This document shows, one piece after another, positions 46,216-54,914 of a DNA stretch of 64,000 bases. Position numbers and translations under genes: made by a program. The DNA comes from JAKOVR01 sp031415655 (GTDB taxonomy: Bacteria > Actinomycetota > Acidimicrobiia > Acidimicrobiales > Acidimicrobilacustridaceae). A model generated the notes under the pieces. That model was not told where the DNA came from. It saw only the letters and a program-made list of their open reading frames with translations, and searched no databases. The stretch spans positions 4,699-68,698 of the forward strand of contig JANOSD010000023.1 in assembly GCA_031415655.1 (NCBI GenBank), written 5' to 3'. How positions within the stretch are numbered: position 1 is the first letter of the stretch; each line of letters opens with the position of its first letter.

Positions 46216-47243
46216 GCCGCCTCCTCACGTCCGGGGCCCGGGGTGGGATGAGGGTTCGCGAACCGGGCAAGTACCGGGGTGAGCAGATCGGGCGTGACCG
46301 TGAGGTTGCCGATGTTCGGCAGGTTCCCGGCGAGTTCCTTGAGGGCAAGGCCGAGGAGGGTGTCGTACTCGAGTTCACGGTACGCCGCCAGCTTGGCGGC
46401 TTCGGCGTCGGCCTCGGCCTGGCCGACCAGGCGGGTGGTGTAGGCGGTCGCGTCGGCGATGAGGTGCCGCTGCTCGGCAGCCGCCTCCGTCGTGATCCGA
46501 TCGGCCGCCGCCTTCTCGGTGGCACGCTGGCGCTCGTTCTGCCCGCGTTGGGTGACCAGGTCCTCTTCTCGGCGCGCCAGCTCGATCTGGTTCTTCAGCT
46601 CGTTCTCGGCGATGGCCCGTTCGCTCTCGACCGCCAGAGCGCGACGCTCGAACGTGGCTCGATCGGCTTGCTGTTGGACTCGCTCACGGGTGTCAGTCTG
46701 CAGTGCTCGCTCGAGTTCGGGGTCGGTGCGGATCGCCACCACTCGGACATCGGTCACGGCGAGGCCGCGCTCGGCAAGGCGCACGTCATCTGCGAGCGCT
46801 CTGGCAACCCGGTGACGGACCGGTTCGATCCCATGGGCAAGTGCCTCAGCCATCCCCATGCCGGCGAGCTGCTCGAGCGCCGGCTGTTGGGCCAGCTCGG
46901 TCAGGAGGCCACCCAAGGTCTCCAACGGCGTCGCGTTCCAATGGCCCGTCTCGGGGGCGATGCCGAAGTCGATCCTCGTCGCCGCGAGCGCTGGATCGGT
47001 GACCCGGTAGTTGACCGTTGCCTGCACGGTGACGTCCTGGAAGTCCGCCGTACGCGCGTGGAAGAGCAGGGCCTGGTCACGGTCATCGAGGGGAACCTCG
47101 GCCAGTGCCGCCGTGCGCGGCCGGAACCAGAACGCGAGACCCGGGCCGGCATGTTTCACGCGACCGTTGTGAAGGTGCTGCACGTAGGCCGTCGTGTCGG
47201 CCCTGAGGTGGTGGAAGAACGGGTACCTCGTGATGTCCGCCAT
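46212..47243 (-). CDS. SPFH/Band-7 domain protein
   Basis: A 343-residue protein. Residues about 20-180 match the stomatin/prohibitin-like SPFH domain (GPGLAFWFRPRTAALAEVPL, VTVQATVNYRVTDP, ERGLAVTDVRVVAI). Residues 190-310 are a long charged coiled coil (ERALAVESERAIAENELKNQ, ARREEDLVTQRGQNERQRA). No transmembrane segment, so it would bind the membrane peripherally or form a soluble ring. ATG 47243 has the strong ribosome site AAGGAGG. It forms an operon with the NAD-kinase-like gene and is divergent from the Nudix regulator. Confidence 0.85.
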   Translation of the reverse strand: MADITRYPFFHHLRADTTAYVQHLHNGRVKHAGPGLAFWFRPRTAALAEVPLDDRDQALLFHARTADFQDVTVQATVNYRVTDPALAATRIDFGIAPETGHWNATPLETLGGLLTELAQQPALEQLAGMGMAEALAHGIEPVRHRVARALADDVRLAERGLAVTDVRVVAIRTDPELERALQTDTRERVQQQADRATFERRALAVESERAIAENELKNQIELARREEDLVTQRGQNERQRATEKAAADRITTEAAAEQRHLIADATAYTTRLVGQAEADAEAAKLAAYRELEYDTLLGLALKELAGNLPNIGNLTVTPDLLTPVLARFANPHPTPGPGREEAA

Positions 47244-47259
47244 GATCGGACCTCCTTGT

Positions 47260-47305
47260 CGTCATACAGACGATAACTCCTTCTGGACTTCTCGTCAAGA
47301 TGACG
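47260..47305. promoter_or_regulatory. Paired inverted-repeat operators between the SPFH and Nudix-regulator genes
   Basis: Two boxes of the form CGTC-N5-GACGAT lie at 47260-47272 (CGTCATACAGACG) and 47293-47305 (CGTCAAGATGACG), both followed by an AT-rich tail. Centres are 33 bp apart, about three helical turns, so a dimer of dimers could bind one face. The second box overlaps the first possible start of the regulator gene, which suits autorepression. The regulator identity is inference. Confidence 0.7.
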
Positions 47306-48019
47306 ATTATCGTGGTGAGCGTGAAGCCGGTTCCGTTTTCTGTCGCTGTCGACCTCGTCGTCCTCACCGTTCTTGACGGGCAGCTACAGGTTCTCCTCAT
47401 CAATCGAGGCGTCGAGCCGTTCAAGGGACGACTGGCGTTACCGGGTGGCTTCGTCCTGCCGACCGAGGACCTACTCGATGCCGCTGAACGCGAACTGGCG
47501 GAAGAGACAGGCGTCGTCGACCTGCGTGTGCACCTCGAGCAACTCGGTACCTATGGGCGCCCGAACCGCGACCCACGCGGCCGGGTTCTCGCGGTGGCGT
47601 ACTTGGCCCTCGTGCCCGATCTCGGTACGCCAGTAGCCGGATCGGACGCAGCGGCGGCTCGCAGGATGCCGACCGCTCCCCTGTTGGCCACGCCCCGCAA
47701 GCTGGCGTTCGACCATCACCAGATCCTCGCCGACGGCGTGGAGCGGGCCCGAGCCAAGGTCGAGTATTCGCCACTCGCAACGGCGTTTTGCCCGGAGGAG
47801 TTCACCATTAACGAACTCCGCCAAGTCTACGAGGCGGTGTGGGGAACCGAGCTCGACCCCCGGAACTTCCACCGCAAGGTCACGGGCACACCCGGGTTCG
47901 TTGAGCCGACCGGCGAATCCACCACACGCCAAGGTGGACGCCCGGCACAGCTCTACCGGCGCGGCAACGCCGCGTTGCTCCACCCCGCAATGCTCCGGCC
48001 AGGACAATCGAGGGTTTGA
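47300..48019 (+). CDS. NrtR-like Nudix regulator
   Basis: A 239-residue protein with an N-terminal Nudix domain and a C-terminal winged helix (about 150-225, FTINELRQVYEAVWGTELDPRN cut here into FTINELRQVYEAVWG and ELDPRNFHRKV). The Nudix box is complete: G-x5-E-x7-RELAEETG at residues 50-72. NrtR proteins sense ADP-ribose and repress NAD genes; many keep hydrolase activity, and this one could. The start is uncertain since the operator overlaps ATG 47300; GTG codons at 47312, 47315 and 47321 are alternatives. It begins 56 bp from the divergent SPFH gene. Confidence 0.85.
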   Translation: MTIIVVSVKPVPFSVAVDLVVLTVLDGQLQVLLINRGVEPFKGRLALPGGFVLPTEDLLDAAERELAEETGVVDLRVHLEQLGTYGRPNRDPRGRVLAVAYLALVPDLGTPVAGSDAAAARRMPTAPLLATPRKLAFDHHQILADGVERARAKVEYSPLATAFCPEEFTINELRQVYEAVWGTELDPRNFHRKVTGTPGFVEPTGESTTRQGGRPAQLYRRGNAALLHPAMLRPGQSRV

Positions 48020-48020
48020 G

Positions 48021-48872
48021 GTGCTCGTCGAGCTGGCGGTCGGCGATGCCTACGGTGCGGGCTTCGAGTTCCGCAACCCGATCTACGTCCGCGCCTTCAA
48101 CCGTGTCGACCGGCACCGCCGGCCCGCGCTCACGCTGTCGGGTGGCGGTCGGTACACCGACGATACCCAGATGACGATTGCCATCACCGAAGCGATCCTC
48201 TCCAACGATCCATGGACACCGGAGTTGATCGCGGAGCACTTCGTCAGAGCGTTTCATCGTGATCCTCGCACCGGCTACGCGCCACGCTTCTACCGATTCC
48301 TCAGAAGCGTGGACAACGCTGAGGACTTCTGCGCCAGGATTCGGCCAACCAGCGATCGCAGCGGGGCGGCGATGCGTGCCGGACCGGTCGGACTTCACCC
48401 AGACATCGGCGCCGTGCTCGCACGGGCCGAGATCCAAGCCCGCGTCACCCACGACACCGAAGGCGGCGTGGCGTCCGCGCAGGCGGCTGCCCTCATGGTC
48501 CACCACTTCGCCCGACGCGATGGAACACCCGACGACCTTGCCGACTTCGTTGCCCAGCACGTGCGTGGACCCTGGGAACAGCCGTGGAAAGGCAACGTCA
48601 GCATGCGCGGCATGGACTGCGTACACGCAGCGATCACCGCCACGGCACAGTCCACCTCGCTCAAGCAGCTATTGCACCGATGCGTCGCCTTCGGCGGCGA
48701 CGTAGACACCGTCGCTACCATTGCTCTCGCTGCGGCCTCATGGTCACCGCATCACGCCCCCGATCTTCCCGAGTCGCTGGTCGAGGGCCTGGAGCGAAGC
48801 GAATTCGGCTACGACTACTTGCGTGCCCTTGACGACCAGCTCATCGAGCGCATGAAGATGGACGCCCGATAG
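48021..48872 (+). CDS. ADP-ribosylglycohydrolase family protein
   Basis: A 283-residue DraG/ARH-type hydrolase that removes ADP-ribose from proteins or small molecules. The metal sites are visible: GDAYGAGFEF near the N-terminus, YTDDTQMT (T46-D47-D48), HPDIGAVLA, HDTEGGVAS and the C-terminal FGGDVDTVA (D227, D229). GTG 48021 lies 1 bp after the regulator stop, so both genes form one transcript. The product ADP-ribose would be the natural ligand of the NrtR-like protein. Confidence 0.88.
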   Translation: MLVELAVGDAYGAGFEFRNPIYVRAFNRVDRHRRPALTLSGGGRYTDDTQMTIAITEAILSNDPWTPELIAEHFVRAFHRDPRTGYAPRFYRFLRSVDNAEDFCARIRPTSDRSGAAMRAGPVGLHPDIGAVLARAEIQARVTHDTEGGVASAQAAALMVHHFARRDGTPDDLADFVAQHVRGPWEQPWKGNVSMRGMDCVHAAITATAQSTSLKQLLHRCVAFGGDVDTVATIALAAASWSPHHAPDLPESLVEGLERSEFGYDYLRALDDQLIERMKMDAR

Positions 48873-49007
48873 GGCCCTGCCCGATACTTCGCGGCGCCAT
48901 CGGGAAGTGGCTCGGCGGGAATCCTGCACGTGCACGTCGACCCCTCCGTTGCCCGCTGCCCTGTCTCACACCCAATCTCGCCTGCCGCGGATCGTCTCGT
49001 TGGTCTC

Positions 49008-49889
49008 TCAGGGCGAGACCAACGACCGAGCGGAGGCGAGGTGCCGGTCCAGAGGGCGATCGTGGATTGACGCAGCACCGATCTGAGCGCTCACGAACGG
49101 CTCCCAGCGAGGGCCCGGTCCGGTCGGGACGTCGCCGAGGACGGTGACTCGCTGGATGATCCGCTCGCCGTCGAAGTCGTTCACGACGAAGTGCTGCGTG
49201 CACCGGTTGTCCCACATTGCGATGGTGCCCGGCGTCCAGCGGTAACGGACCGTGAAACGTGCCTGGCTCGACCACTGACGGAGATGATCGAGCAGCATCT
49301 GGCTTTCGGCGTAGCTCATCTCCACGATGCGTCGCGTGAAGTGCTCGTTCACGAACAGTGCCTCGCGACCCGATTCGGGATGGGTTCGCACCACCGGATG
49401 GATCGCGGTCATCTCGGGCTTTCCGTGCGGCGTGGCGTCGTGGAGAGCAGAGAGCCCGCGCAGGAGTTCTTGCATCGGGAGGCTCAATTCGCTGAAGGCC
49501 AGGAACTGATTCGACCACATGGTGTCGCCGCCCAGAGCCGGCCCAGTCACGTAGTTCAAAATGGACAGCACCGAAGGCTGGGGAAGAAACGTCACGTCGG
49601 TGTGCCACTCGTCGGCGATCCCCCCGAAGCTGGCTTTGAGCTCGACAACTTCCGGGGGGGCGCCCGCCGGGCCGGGCAGGTTGGGGTTGATCTCGAGGTT
49701 GCCGAACCGGCGGCCGAGGGCCACATGAGCATCGAGGGTGATCGCCTGGCCGGGGAAGAACAGGACCAGGTGTTCGAGGAGCAGCGCCCGTATTTGCTCG
49801 ATATCGGCGTCGCTGACGGTGTTCAGGTCGACGCCTCGGACTTCGGCGCCCAATGCTCGGCTCATCGGTGTTACGTCAAAGGTGGTCAC
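49008..49889 (-). CDS. TauD/TfdA family 2-oxoglutarate dioxygenase
   Basis: A 293-residue Fe(II)/2OG dioxygenase. The facial triad is visible: WHTDVTF (H96, D98) and a distal histidine in CTQHFVVNDFDGERIIQRV, whose arginine binds 2-oxoglutarate. GALGAEV-like start (SRALGAEVRGVDL) is typical of TauD. Taurine, alkyl-sulfates or aryloxy acids are family substrates; the one used here is unknown. GTG 49889 chosen. Confidence 0.87.
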   Translation of the reverse strand: MTTFDVTPMSRALGAEVRGVDLNTVSDADIEQIRALLLEHLVLFFPGQAITLDAHVALGRRFGNLEINPNLPGPAGAPPEVVELKASFGGIADEWHTDVTFLPQPSVLSILNYVTGPALGGDTMWSNQFLAFSELSLPMQELLRGLSALHDATPHGKPEMTAIHPVVRTHPESGREALFVNEHFTRRIVEMSYAESQMLLDHLRQWSSQARFTVRYRWTPGTIAMWDNRCTQHFVVNDFDGERIIQRVTVLGDVPTGPGPRWEPFVSAQIGAASIHDRPLDRHLASARSLVSP

Positions 49890-50004
49890 GGTTGTTCCGT
49901 TTCTCAAAGGGGGCGCCAAAGATAGCGAGGGATGCCCTTCGCCGGATACCCGCCGACGGGTCGCAACTACGGTGCGATCCGGCGGCGATTGCAAGGAGGA
50001 GCGA

Positions 50005-51138
50005 GTGAGGTTCGGATTGCTGGGTCCGTTGGTGTTGATCGATGGCGACACGGAACTCGCGCTCGGCGGGCCAAGACAACGATCGGTGCTGGCCCTTCTC
50101 CTCCACGACGCGAACCGGCCGGTGTCGGTCGCAGCGCTGATCGATGGCCGTGGGCGAAGAATCCTCCCGATCGGGCCATCGCCACCGTCCATTTGTATGT
50201 CTCGAACCTCCGAAAGGTTCTGTGCGCCGGAACGGAGGTCTAAGCGTTGATCGAGACGGTGCCGGGCGGGCACCGGCTCCGGGCGGAGCCCACCGCGATC
50301 GACGTGTGCCAGTTCGAGCGTTTGGTCACTTTGGGTCGGGCGTCGAGCCGAGCGGGGGATTTCGAAACCGCCATCACCCTGTTCGATGAGGCGCTCATGA
50401 TTTCGCGGGGTCAGCCGGGCGCCGACCTGCATGGCGATCGGGCTCGTCACTTGGCGGCGCGATTGGAAGAACTGCACCTGGCCACCCTCGAAGACCGTAG
50501 GGAAGCGCGGTTGCGGTGCCGACGCGACGGCGAACTCACGCGCGAGCTCGCCACGCTCGTGCACGCCCATCCGTTTCGCCAGCGGCTCCGCGCCCTCCAC
50601 ATGATTGCGCTCTACCAAGCCCGTCGGCAGGCCGAGGCGTTAGAGGCTCACCGGGCCACCAGCGACCACCTCCTCGATCCCCTCCTCGATGCCCTCGCCA
50701 TCGACCCCGGCCCGGAGTTGCCAGCGCTCGAAGTGGCGATCCTCAACCAGCGGCCCTCGTTATGGGACGAACTACCAGGGGGAGGAGGCGGGGCGGACGA
50801 GGGAGCGAGACGGCGAGCATCGAACCGGAGACGTTGCGGATCGTCGGGGCCGGTGATGTTTCGGCCATGTTGGTGCTTCCCAGCGGCGATCATTTCGAGC
50901 TCGGTCGTCAACCCACCACGATTGGGCGCAGTGCCAGATACTCGGTTTGATCGACGAGGGAAACCTCAGCCGTCGCCATGCGGTGATCCGCCAACGTGGT
51001 GCATCGTTTGTGTTGACCGACCTCGGGTCTACGAACGGCACGTCGGTGAACGGAGCGCTGATCGCCGAACACGTCGTGGTTCCGGGTGACGTACGTGACC
51101 TCGCCGGCTGCCGTGTCCGTTTCGAACCGGGCGAGTAA
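50005..51138 (+). pseudogene. BTAD (SARP/AfsR-like) regulator with FHA domain, multiply broken
   Basis: From GTG 50005, which has a perfect AAGGAGGAG site, a winged-helix start is read (RFGLLGPLVLIDG, GGPRQRSVLALLL). Near 50140 the frame shifts to PPDRAIATVHLYVSNLRKVL, hits an in-frame TAA at 50241, resumes with IETVPGGHRLRAEP and a BTAD domain (FERLVTLGRASSRAGDF, EELHLATLEDRREARL), shifts to an FHA start (LVLPSGDHFELGRQPTTIGR), then shifts again to NLSRRHAVIRQRG, LTDLGSTNGTSVNG, ending at 51138. At least four lesions. It once was an activator of the BTAD class reading phosphothreonine signals through FHA. Confidence 0.85.
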
Positions 51139-51274
51139 CTCGCACAACCGGCGCCCCCACGATTGGTTCCCACTACGTACGGCCGGTCGTTGTCTTTGTG
51201 TCGGACCTTGGCGGTTGGGGTTCGGATTTGTGGGATCTCCTACGGCGGATGCGGTGGAAGCAGGGACGCGGAGC

Positions 51275-51971
51275 ATGACACGAAGGCAACCCCCCGTGCG
51301 CTCCCCCGCGTCGTCCCGCCATGGTCGGTCGCCCGACCGACCGCCCGCTGTCCCTGTCCCGGCGTTCAGCCTGTTGAGCCTGTCGCTCGTGTGTTCGGCC
51401 GTGCCCGCATCGGCCGTGGGTCATCCGGGCCAAGCCGCACCGTCGGGTGCTCCGGCCGCCGTTTGTCCCGAGCCGCCCGCCGGGCAAGGGTTCGTGGGTG
51501 CCACCCCCGCCCGGCTGCTCGATACCCGGCTGGGCCACCGCACGATCGAGGGCATTCATGCCGGTTCTGGGCCGTTCGGTCCACAGGACACCGGTGATCT
51601 TGCAGTCGTGGGACGGGGTGGCGTCCCCGCCAATGGTGTCGGCGCCGTCGTTGCGAATATCACCGCGACCGGAGCTACCACCGCGACCCACCTCACGGTG
51701 AGACCGTCGGGCCCGCCGCTCCCCGAACTCGTCGAACCTCAACGTGGCCGGCGGTGCCATCAAGGCGAATCTGGTGGTGGTCAAGCTCGGTGCCGACGGG
51801 ATGATCAACATCTGTAACAACAGCGGTTCGGTGTTCGTGGTGATCGACCCGCTCGGTTGGTTCACGCCAGCCGAAACCAGCTCGATCCAACCACCGTCAC
51901 GAGCGACACCGATCCAGACCTCCCATCGCGCCCGACTACGTGGCGTTCACCGCGCACGATCCGGAGTGTAA
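51275..51971 (+). pseudogene. Secreted 'ARLLDTR' repeat protein, frameshifted
   Basis: A signal peptide (FSLLSLSLVCSAVPASA) leads to GFVGATPARLLDTR, GRGGVPANGVGAVVANITAT, THLTVRPSG. The frame is lost near 51715-51740 and continues in another as VAGGAIKANLVVVKLGADG, NNSGSVFVVIDPLGWF. This module is frequent in exported proteins of Acidimicrobiia-like genomes. A further fragment in a third frame (PDYVAFTAHDPECKSG) runs to 52020, so more than one lesion is likely. Confidence 0.7.
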
Positions 51972-52112
51972 GTCCGGCATCACCTACATCGGGTCGGGCC
52001 TGCTCCGACCAGGAAGCTGACGGATTGCCGGGACGCCTGCTCCCCAAGTCGCCGCCTCGGGTGGATCCCAATTGGAAGGGCCTGAATCCGCTCGTTGCGC
52101 AACACTCTGCCC

Positions 52113-52472
52113 ATGCCTGACGTCGACCCCACCGATGGTGACCGGCACCAGACGGCCGTACCGTGGATGTTCGATGAGCGACGTTCAGACGTGTGGACTT
52201 GGCTGCAAGCGTGGTACGTCGGGGAGTGCGACGGAGATTGGGAGCACCAGTACGGCATCAAGATCGAGACGCTGGACAACCCGGGTTGGTCGGTGACGAT
52301 CGATCTCGTGCACACGCGCCTCGAGGACGTCGACTTTGTCGCTCAACGGGTGCACCGTTCCGAGGATGACTGGTACTCGATGCAGGTCGACTCGAACGTG
52401 TTTCGCGCCGCCGGCGGGCCACTCAACCTTGGTGAGCTTCTCCATGCGTTCCGCGTGTGGGAATCCGATTGA
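52113..52472 (+). CDS. Imm53-like immunity protein
   Basis: A 119-residue protein. The core WLQAWYVGECDGDWEHQYG, KIETLDNPGWSVTIDL matches the immunity-protein-53 family found beside polymorphic toxins. Acidic, no membrane segment. No toxin gene is recognisable next to it; the broken secreted gene upstream is a possible former partner. ATG 52113 chosen; a TTG six codons upstream is possible. Confidence 0.75.
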   Translation: MPDVDPTDGDRHQTAVPWMFDERRSDVWTWLQAWYVGECDGDWEHQYGIKIETLDNPGWSVTIDLVHTRLEDVDFVAQRVHRSEDDWYSMQVDSNVFRAAGGPLNLGELLHAFRVWESD

Positions 52473-52732
52473 CCTTTCGCAGTCGGCGCGGCCCCGGTGA
52501 TCGGCTCCCGACAGGTCGGGCAGCAAGTCCCTCCTCCGGTGGTGGGCCGGAAGGGGTCCCAAGGACTGCTCGGCCGCGTCCCGGCCGATTCAATCAGTTC
52601 GCTGGCTGGTCGACCTGCGTTTGGCACTCCACTGGGCGTCATTGGCGGGGTTCGGCAGCACCAGGAGGACCTCGCTCCCCCTGAAGTGCTTCGACGGCAG
52701 TCGGCACCACAAACGAGACCCTTCGGGACCGA
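52473..52732. other. Gene-free stretch left of the tRNA fragment
   Basis: No supported frame. The minus strand carries a short CCPTCREPI zinc-ribbon-like string that may be a gene remnant. The 5' half of the tRNA, expected here if the site were an intact attB, is absent. Confidence 0.3.
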
Positions 52733-52775
52733 CTACGGATCAGAAGGTTGGGGGTTCGAGTCCCTCCGAGCACGC
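52733..52775 (+). other. 3' half of tRNA-Arg(ACG), left att-like site
   Basis: The sequence runs from the anticodon loop CTACGGA (anticodon ACG) through TCAGAAGG, the T-arm GGGGGTTCGAGTCCCTC and an acceptor-like CGAGCAC. The D-arm and 5' acceptor are missing upstream. The first 22 bp recur exactly at 57893-57914. An integrase remnant starts about 120 bp to the right. This is the usual target of tyrosine integrases. Confidence 0.8.
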
Positions 52776-52889
52776 TGTTGTCCCAGGTCACGGCCAGTTT
52801 TCGAACCGGCATCTGCTTCTCTCGAAGGCGCTTGCTCATCCCTTGCTCGTCCGCGGAAGCGACGCTCGCGTGCGATCGTCGGACCCTGC

Positions 52890-53815
52890 GTGTCACTGGC
52901 CCTGCGTACAACTACAGGACCGCCGATTTCGATCGGCGGCTTCCGCACGAAGAAGGACGCGCAGGACGCGCTCACCGAGGTGCTCGAGCGAGTGCGCACC
53001 GGCAGCTGGGCCGACTCAGGCCAACTGACCGTCGGCGAATTCTGCGAGCAGTGGCTCTGCGGCATGAAGCCGACGATCCGGGCGAAGACCCACGAGAGCT
53101 ACACGAGCATGCTCACCCATCACGTCGTGGCCAACCTCGGCAAGGTCAAACTCGTGAATCTCAAACCCCACCAAATCTCCGGGCTCTATGCCGACCTGAT
53201 GGAGAACGGCTCGTGCCCAGGTAAGACGCCGAAGGGCCTGTCGGCCAAGACCGTCAACTACGTCCATCGCATCTTCAAGCACGCCATCAACGACGCCGTC
53301 CGCTGGGGTCTACTCACGAAGAACCCCGTCGACCTCGTCGACCCGCCCCGAACGAGGCACACCGAGATGAAGGCCTGGAACCCGCAAGAGGCCCGCACGT
53401 TCGTCGAATCGGTGGCCGACGATCGCCTGTCTGCGCGATGGGTCCTGTTGATCTCGACCGGGCTACGCCGCGGGGAGGTGCTCGGCCTCAAGTGGGCCGA
53501 CATCAACTTCACCCAGTGCACGGTGGCAGTGCGTCGCACGCACTCGACGGTCGGCTACGAGGTCATCACCGAAGCGCCAAGACAGCAAAAAGCCGGCGCG
53601 TAGTGTCGGTCGACCGGACGACGCTCGAAGCGCTGCGCGTCCACCGCAAGGAGCAGATCGGCGAGAGGCTTTTCCTCGGCCCAGCCTGGGAGGAGCACGA
53701 TTACTTGTTCACGACAACCGTTGGTTCACCGCTGCACCCCGACGATGTGTCGAAGGTTCCCCCAAGCTCATCGCGAACCTCGATGTGCCCGGGTCTTGCC
53801 GGCCACGGTTCTTGA
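52890..53815 (+). pseudogene. Tyrosine-type site-specific integrase, truncated
   Basis: Arm-type and core-binding domains are visible (GGFRTKKDAQDALTEVLERV, GEFCEQWLCGMKPTIRAKTH, YVHRIFKHAINDAVRWG), then the first catalytic box LLISTGLRRGEVLGLKW. The frame shifts near 53575 into KTAKSRRVVSVDRTTLEALR, EEHDYLFTTTVGSPLHPDDVSK and stops. The HxxR box and the catalytic tyrosine are gone, and the extreme N-terminus is scrambled. It cannot excise the element any more. Confidence 0.85.
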
Positions 53816-54156
53816 ACATGGCGTGGCATGTTTGAGTGGTGATGGTTCGGTCACGGTCGTCGGTGTGGGGAGGCGGGTTTGCGGGTTTTTGTTTCGTGGT
53901 GGCGTTCGTGAGTTGGTCGCCGAAGTAGCGGGTGTCGCAGTCGGGGCACTGGTAGACGGTGTCGGACTTGGCGACGACCGGAGCGATCGGCGCGTTGCGT
54001 CGGGCGTCGCCACGCGGCCTATCGACAACGGGTTGAGCAGAAGCGTTGGCGGTCTTCGGGTGTGAACGCGATGACACAGACGGGACAGGTGGTCGTCGCC
54101 TCATCGTCGTGTGCGGAAGTCTCGTTGTTGAGGTTGATGGTGGTGGCGGGCGACAT
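53709..54156 (-). pseudogene. Double zinc-ribbon protein of an integrative element, broken
   Basis: From ATG 54156: TTTCPVCVIAFTPEDRQRFCSTRCR, then an in-frame TAG, and after a frame change RRNAPIAPVVAKSDTVYQCPDCDTRYFGDQ (both quoted in parts: CPVC, FCSTRC, YQCPDC). Such CxxC pairs appear in small proteins next to transposition ATPases in actinobacteria. It starts 1 bp after the ATPase remnant. At least one nonsense change and one shift; the end overlaps the integrase remnant. Confidence 0.7.
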
Positions 54157-54157
54157 G

Positions 54158-54460
54158 TCAGTCTCGGGTGAGTTCGGCGGCGGCTTTCTTGGCGGCTGCG
54201 TCGTCGACGAGTTCAGCGCCGGTCTGCGCGGCGGCGATGAGGGCAGCGATGGCGGCGTTGTTGAGTTGGCGGGGTAGCCCGTTGGCGGCGCGGTGGAGTC
54301 TTGGCGGCTGCGTCGTCGCTGAAGGGTGCTTCGAGGCGGCCGGCGAGGGCGAGGTGGTGCTTGAGGTACGCAGCGGTCTCGGCCAGGTCGAGGTTGGCGA
54401 GTTTGTAGCGGGTGGCGATGCGTTGATCGAGGGCGGCGTTATGCGGAGTTCTCCATAACG
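54158..54460 (-). pseudogene. 3' remnant of an ExeA/TniB-like transposition ATPase
   Basis: AALDQRIATRYKLANLDLAE, AAYLKHHLALAGR and FSDDAA are read in one frame, then LHRAANGLPRQLNNAAIAALI and DDAAAKKAAAELTRD in another. These match the C-terminal part of AAA ATPases that help DDE transposases. The Walker motifs are lost. It is joined directly to the HNH fragment at an 11-bp inverted repeat. Confidence 0.7.
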
Positions 54461-54464
54461 CCGC
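54433..54464. repeat. Inverted repeat at the remnant junction
   Basis: Arms GCGGCGTTATG and CATAACGCCGC flank the 10-bp CGGAGTTCTC. It sits exactly where the ATPase and HNH fragments meet and may be the scar of a recombination or a small insertion. Confidence 0.6.
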
Positions 54465-54695
54465 GGTGGACCAGCCGACGATGTGTGCGAGCTGTACGAT
54501 CAGGATGGCCTGCCGGGTTCTCTCGTCAAGAGGCAGGTTCTTGTCGCAGATCGTGCATCGGCCTCCGGCAGCGATCCACGCACGGCGAGCCACGTTCTCG
54601 GAGATCGAACGCGTCTCAGCGTTCGGTCCGATGGCCTTGGTGAACGACCATGGCTGCGCTTCTTCTTCTGGATCCCCGACCGGTTTGTCCGACAA
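54461..54695 (-). pseudogene. N-terminal fragment of an HNH (SAVED-type) nuclease
   Basis: The fragment reads RSISENVARRAWIAAGGRC, TICDKNLPLDE, VQLAHIVGWS, the order seen at the N-terminus of HNH endonucleases fused to SAVED or similar sensor domains in CBASS-type defence. The rest of the nuclease and any sensor domain are missing, replaced by the ATPase remnant. TTG 54695 would be the start. The SAVED association is family knowledge, not seen here. Confidence 0.5.
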
Positions 54696-54870
54696 CGTTC
54701 AACTCTCGCCTGTCGTTGTGGGCTAGTCCCCCGAACCAGGCTCCGCAATGGTGATAGTCCGCGCCGGCTATCCACCAGCTGGCAAGTCGAACGACCTGAG
54801 TGAAATTCCGGGCGTAGGATTTCCAACCCCGAAGGCAACGGTTACTCGGCCGCCACCGAAGCAGTGGCCA

Positions 54871-54907
54871 GTTGACGGGTTGACGGGTACGGTTGACGGG
54901 TTTACGG
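54871..54907. promoter_or_regulatory. Direct repeats before the antitoxin gene
   Basis: Three to four copies of TTGACGGG (spaced 8-13 bp, the last TTTACGG) stand 8-44 bp before ATG 54915. They could be the binding site for autoregulation by the antitoxin, and they also contain -35-like TTGACG. Confidence 0.55.
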
Positions 54908-54914
54908 TGGAGCC

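Noticed and set aside
52639..52911. A minus-strand frame reading GGTRTPNLLIRS
   Set aside because: This is the known spurious translation of tRNA-derived sequence; it crosses the tRNA-Arg fragment.
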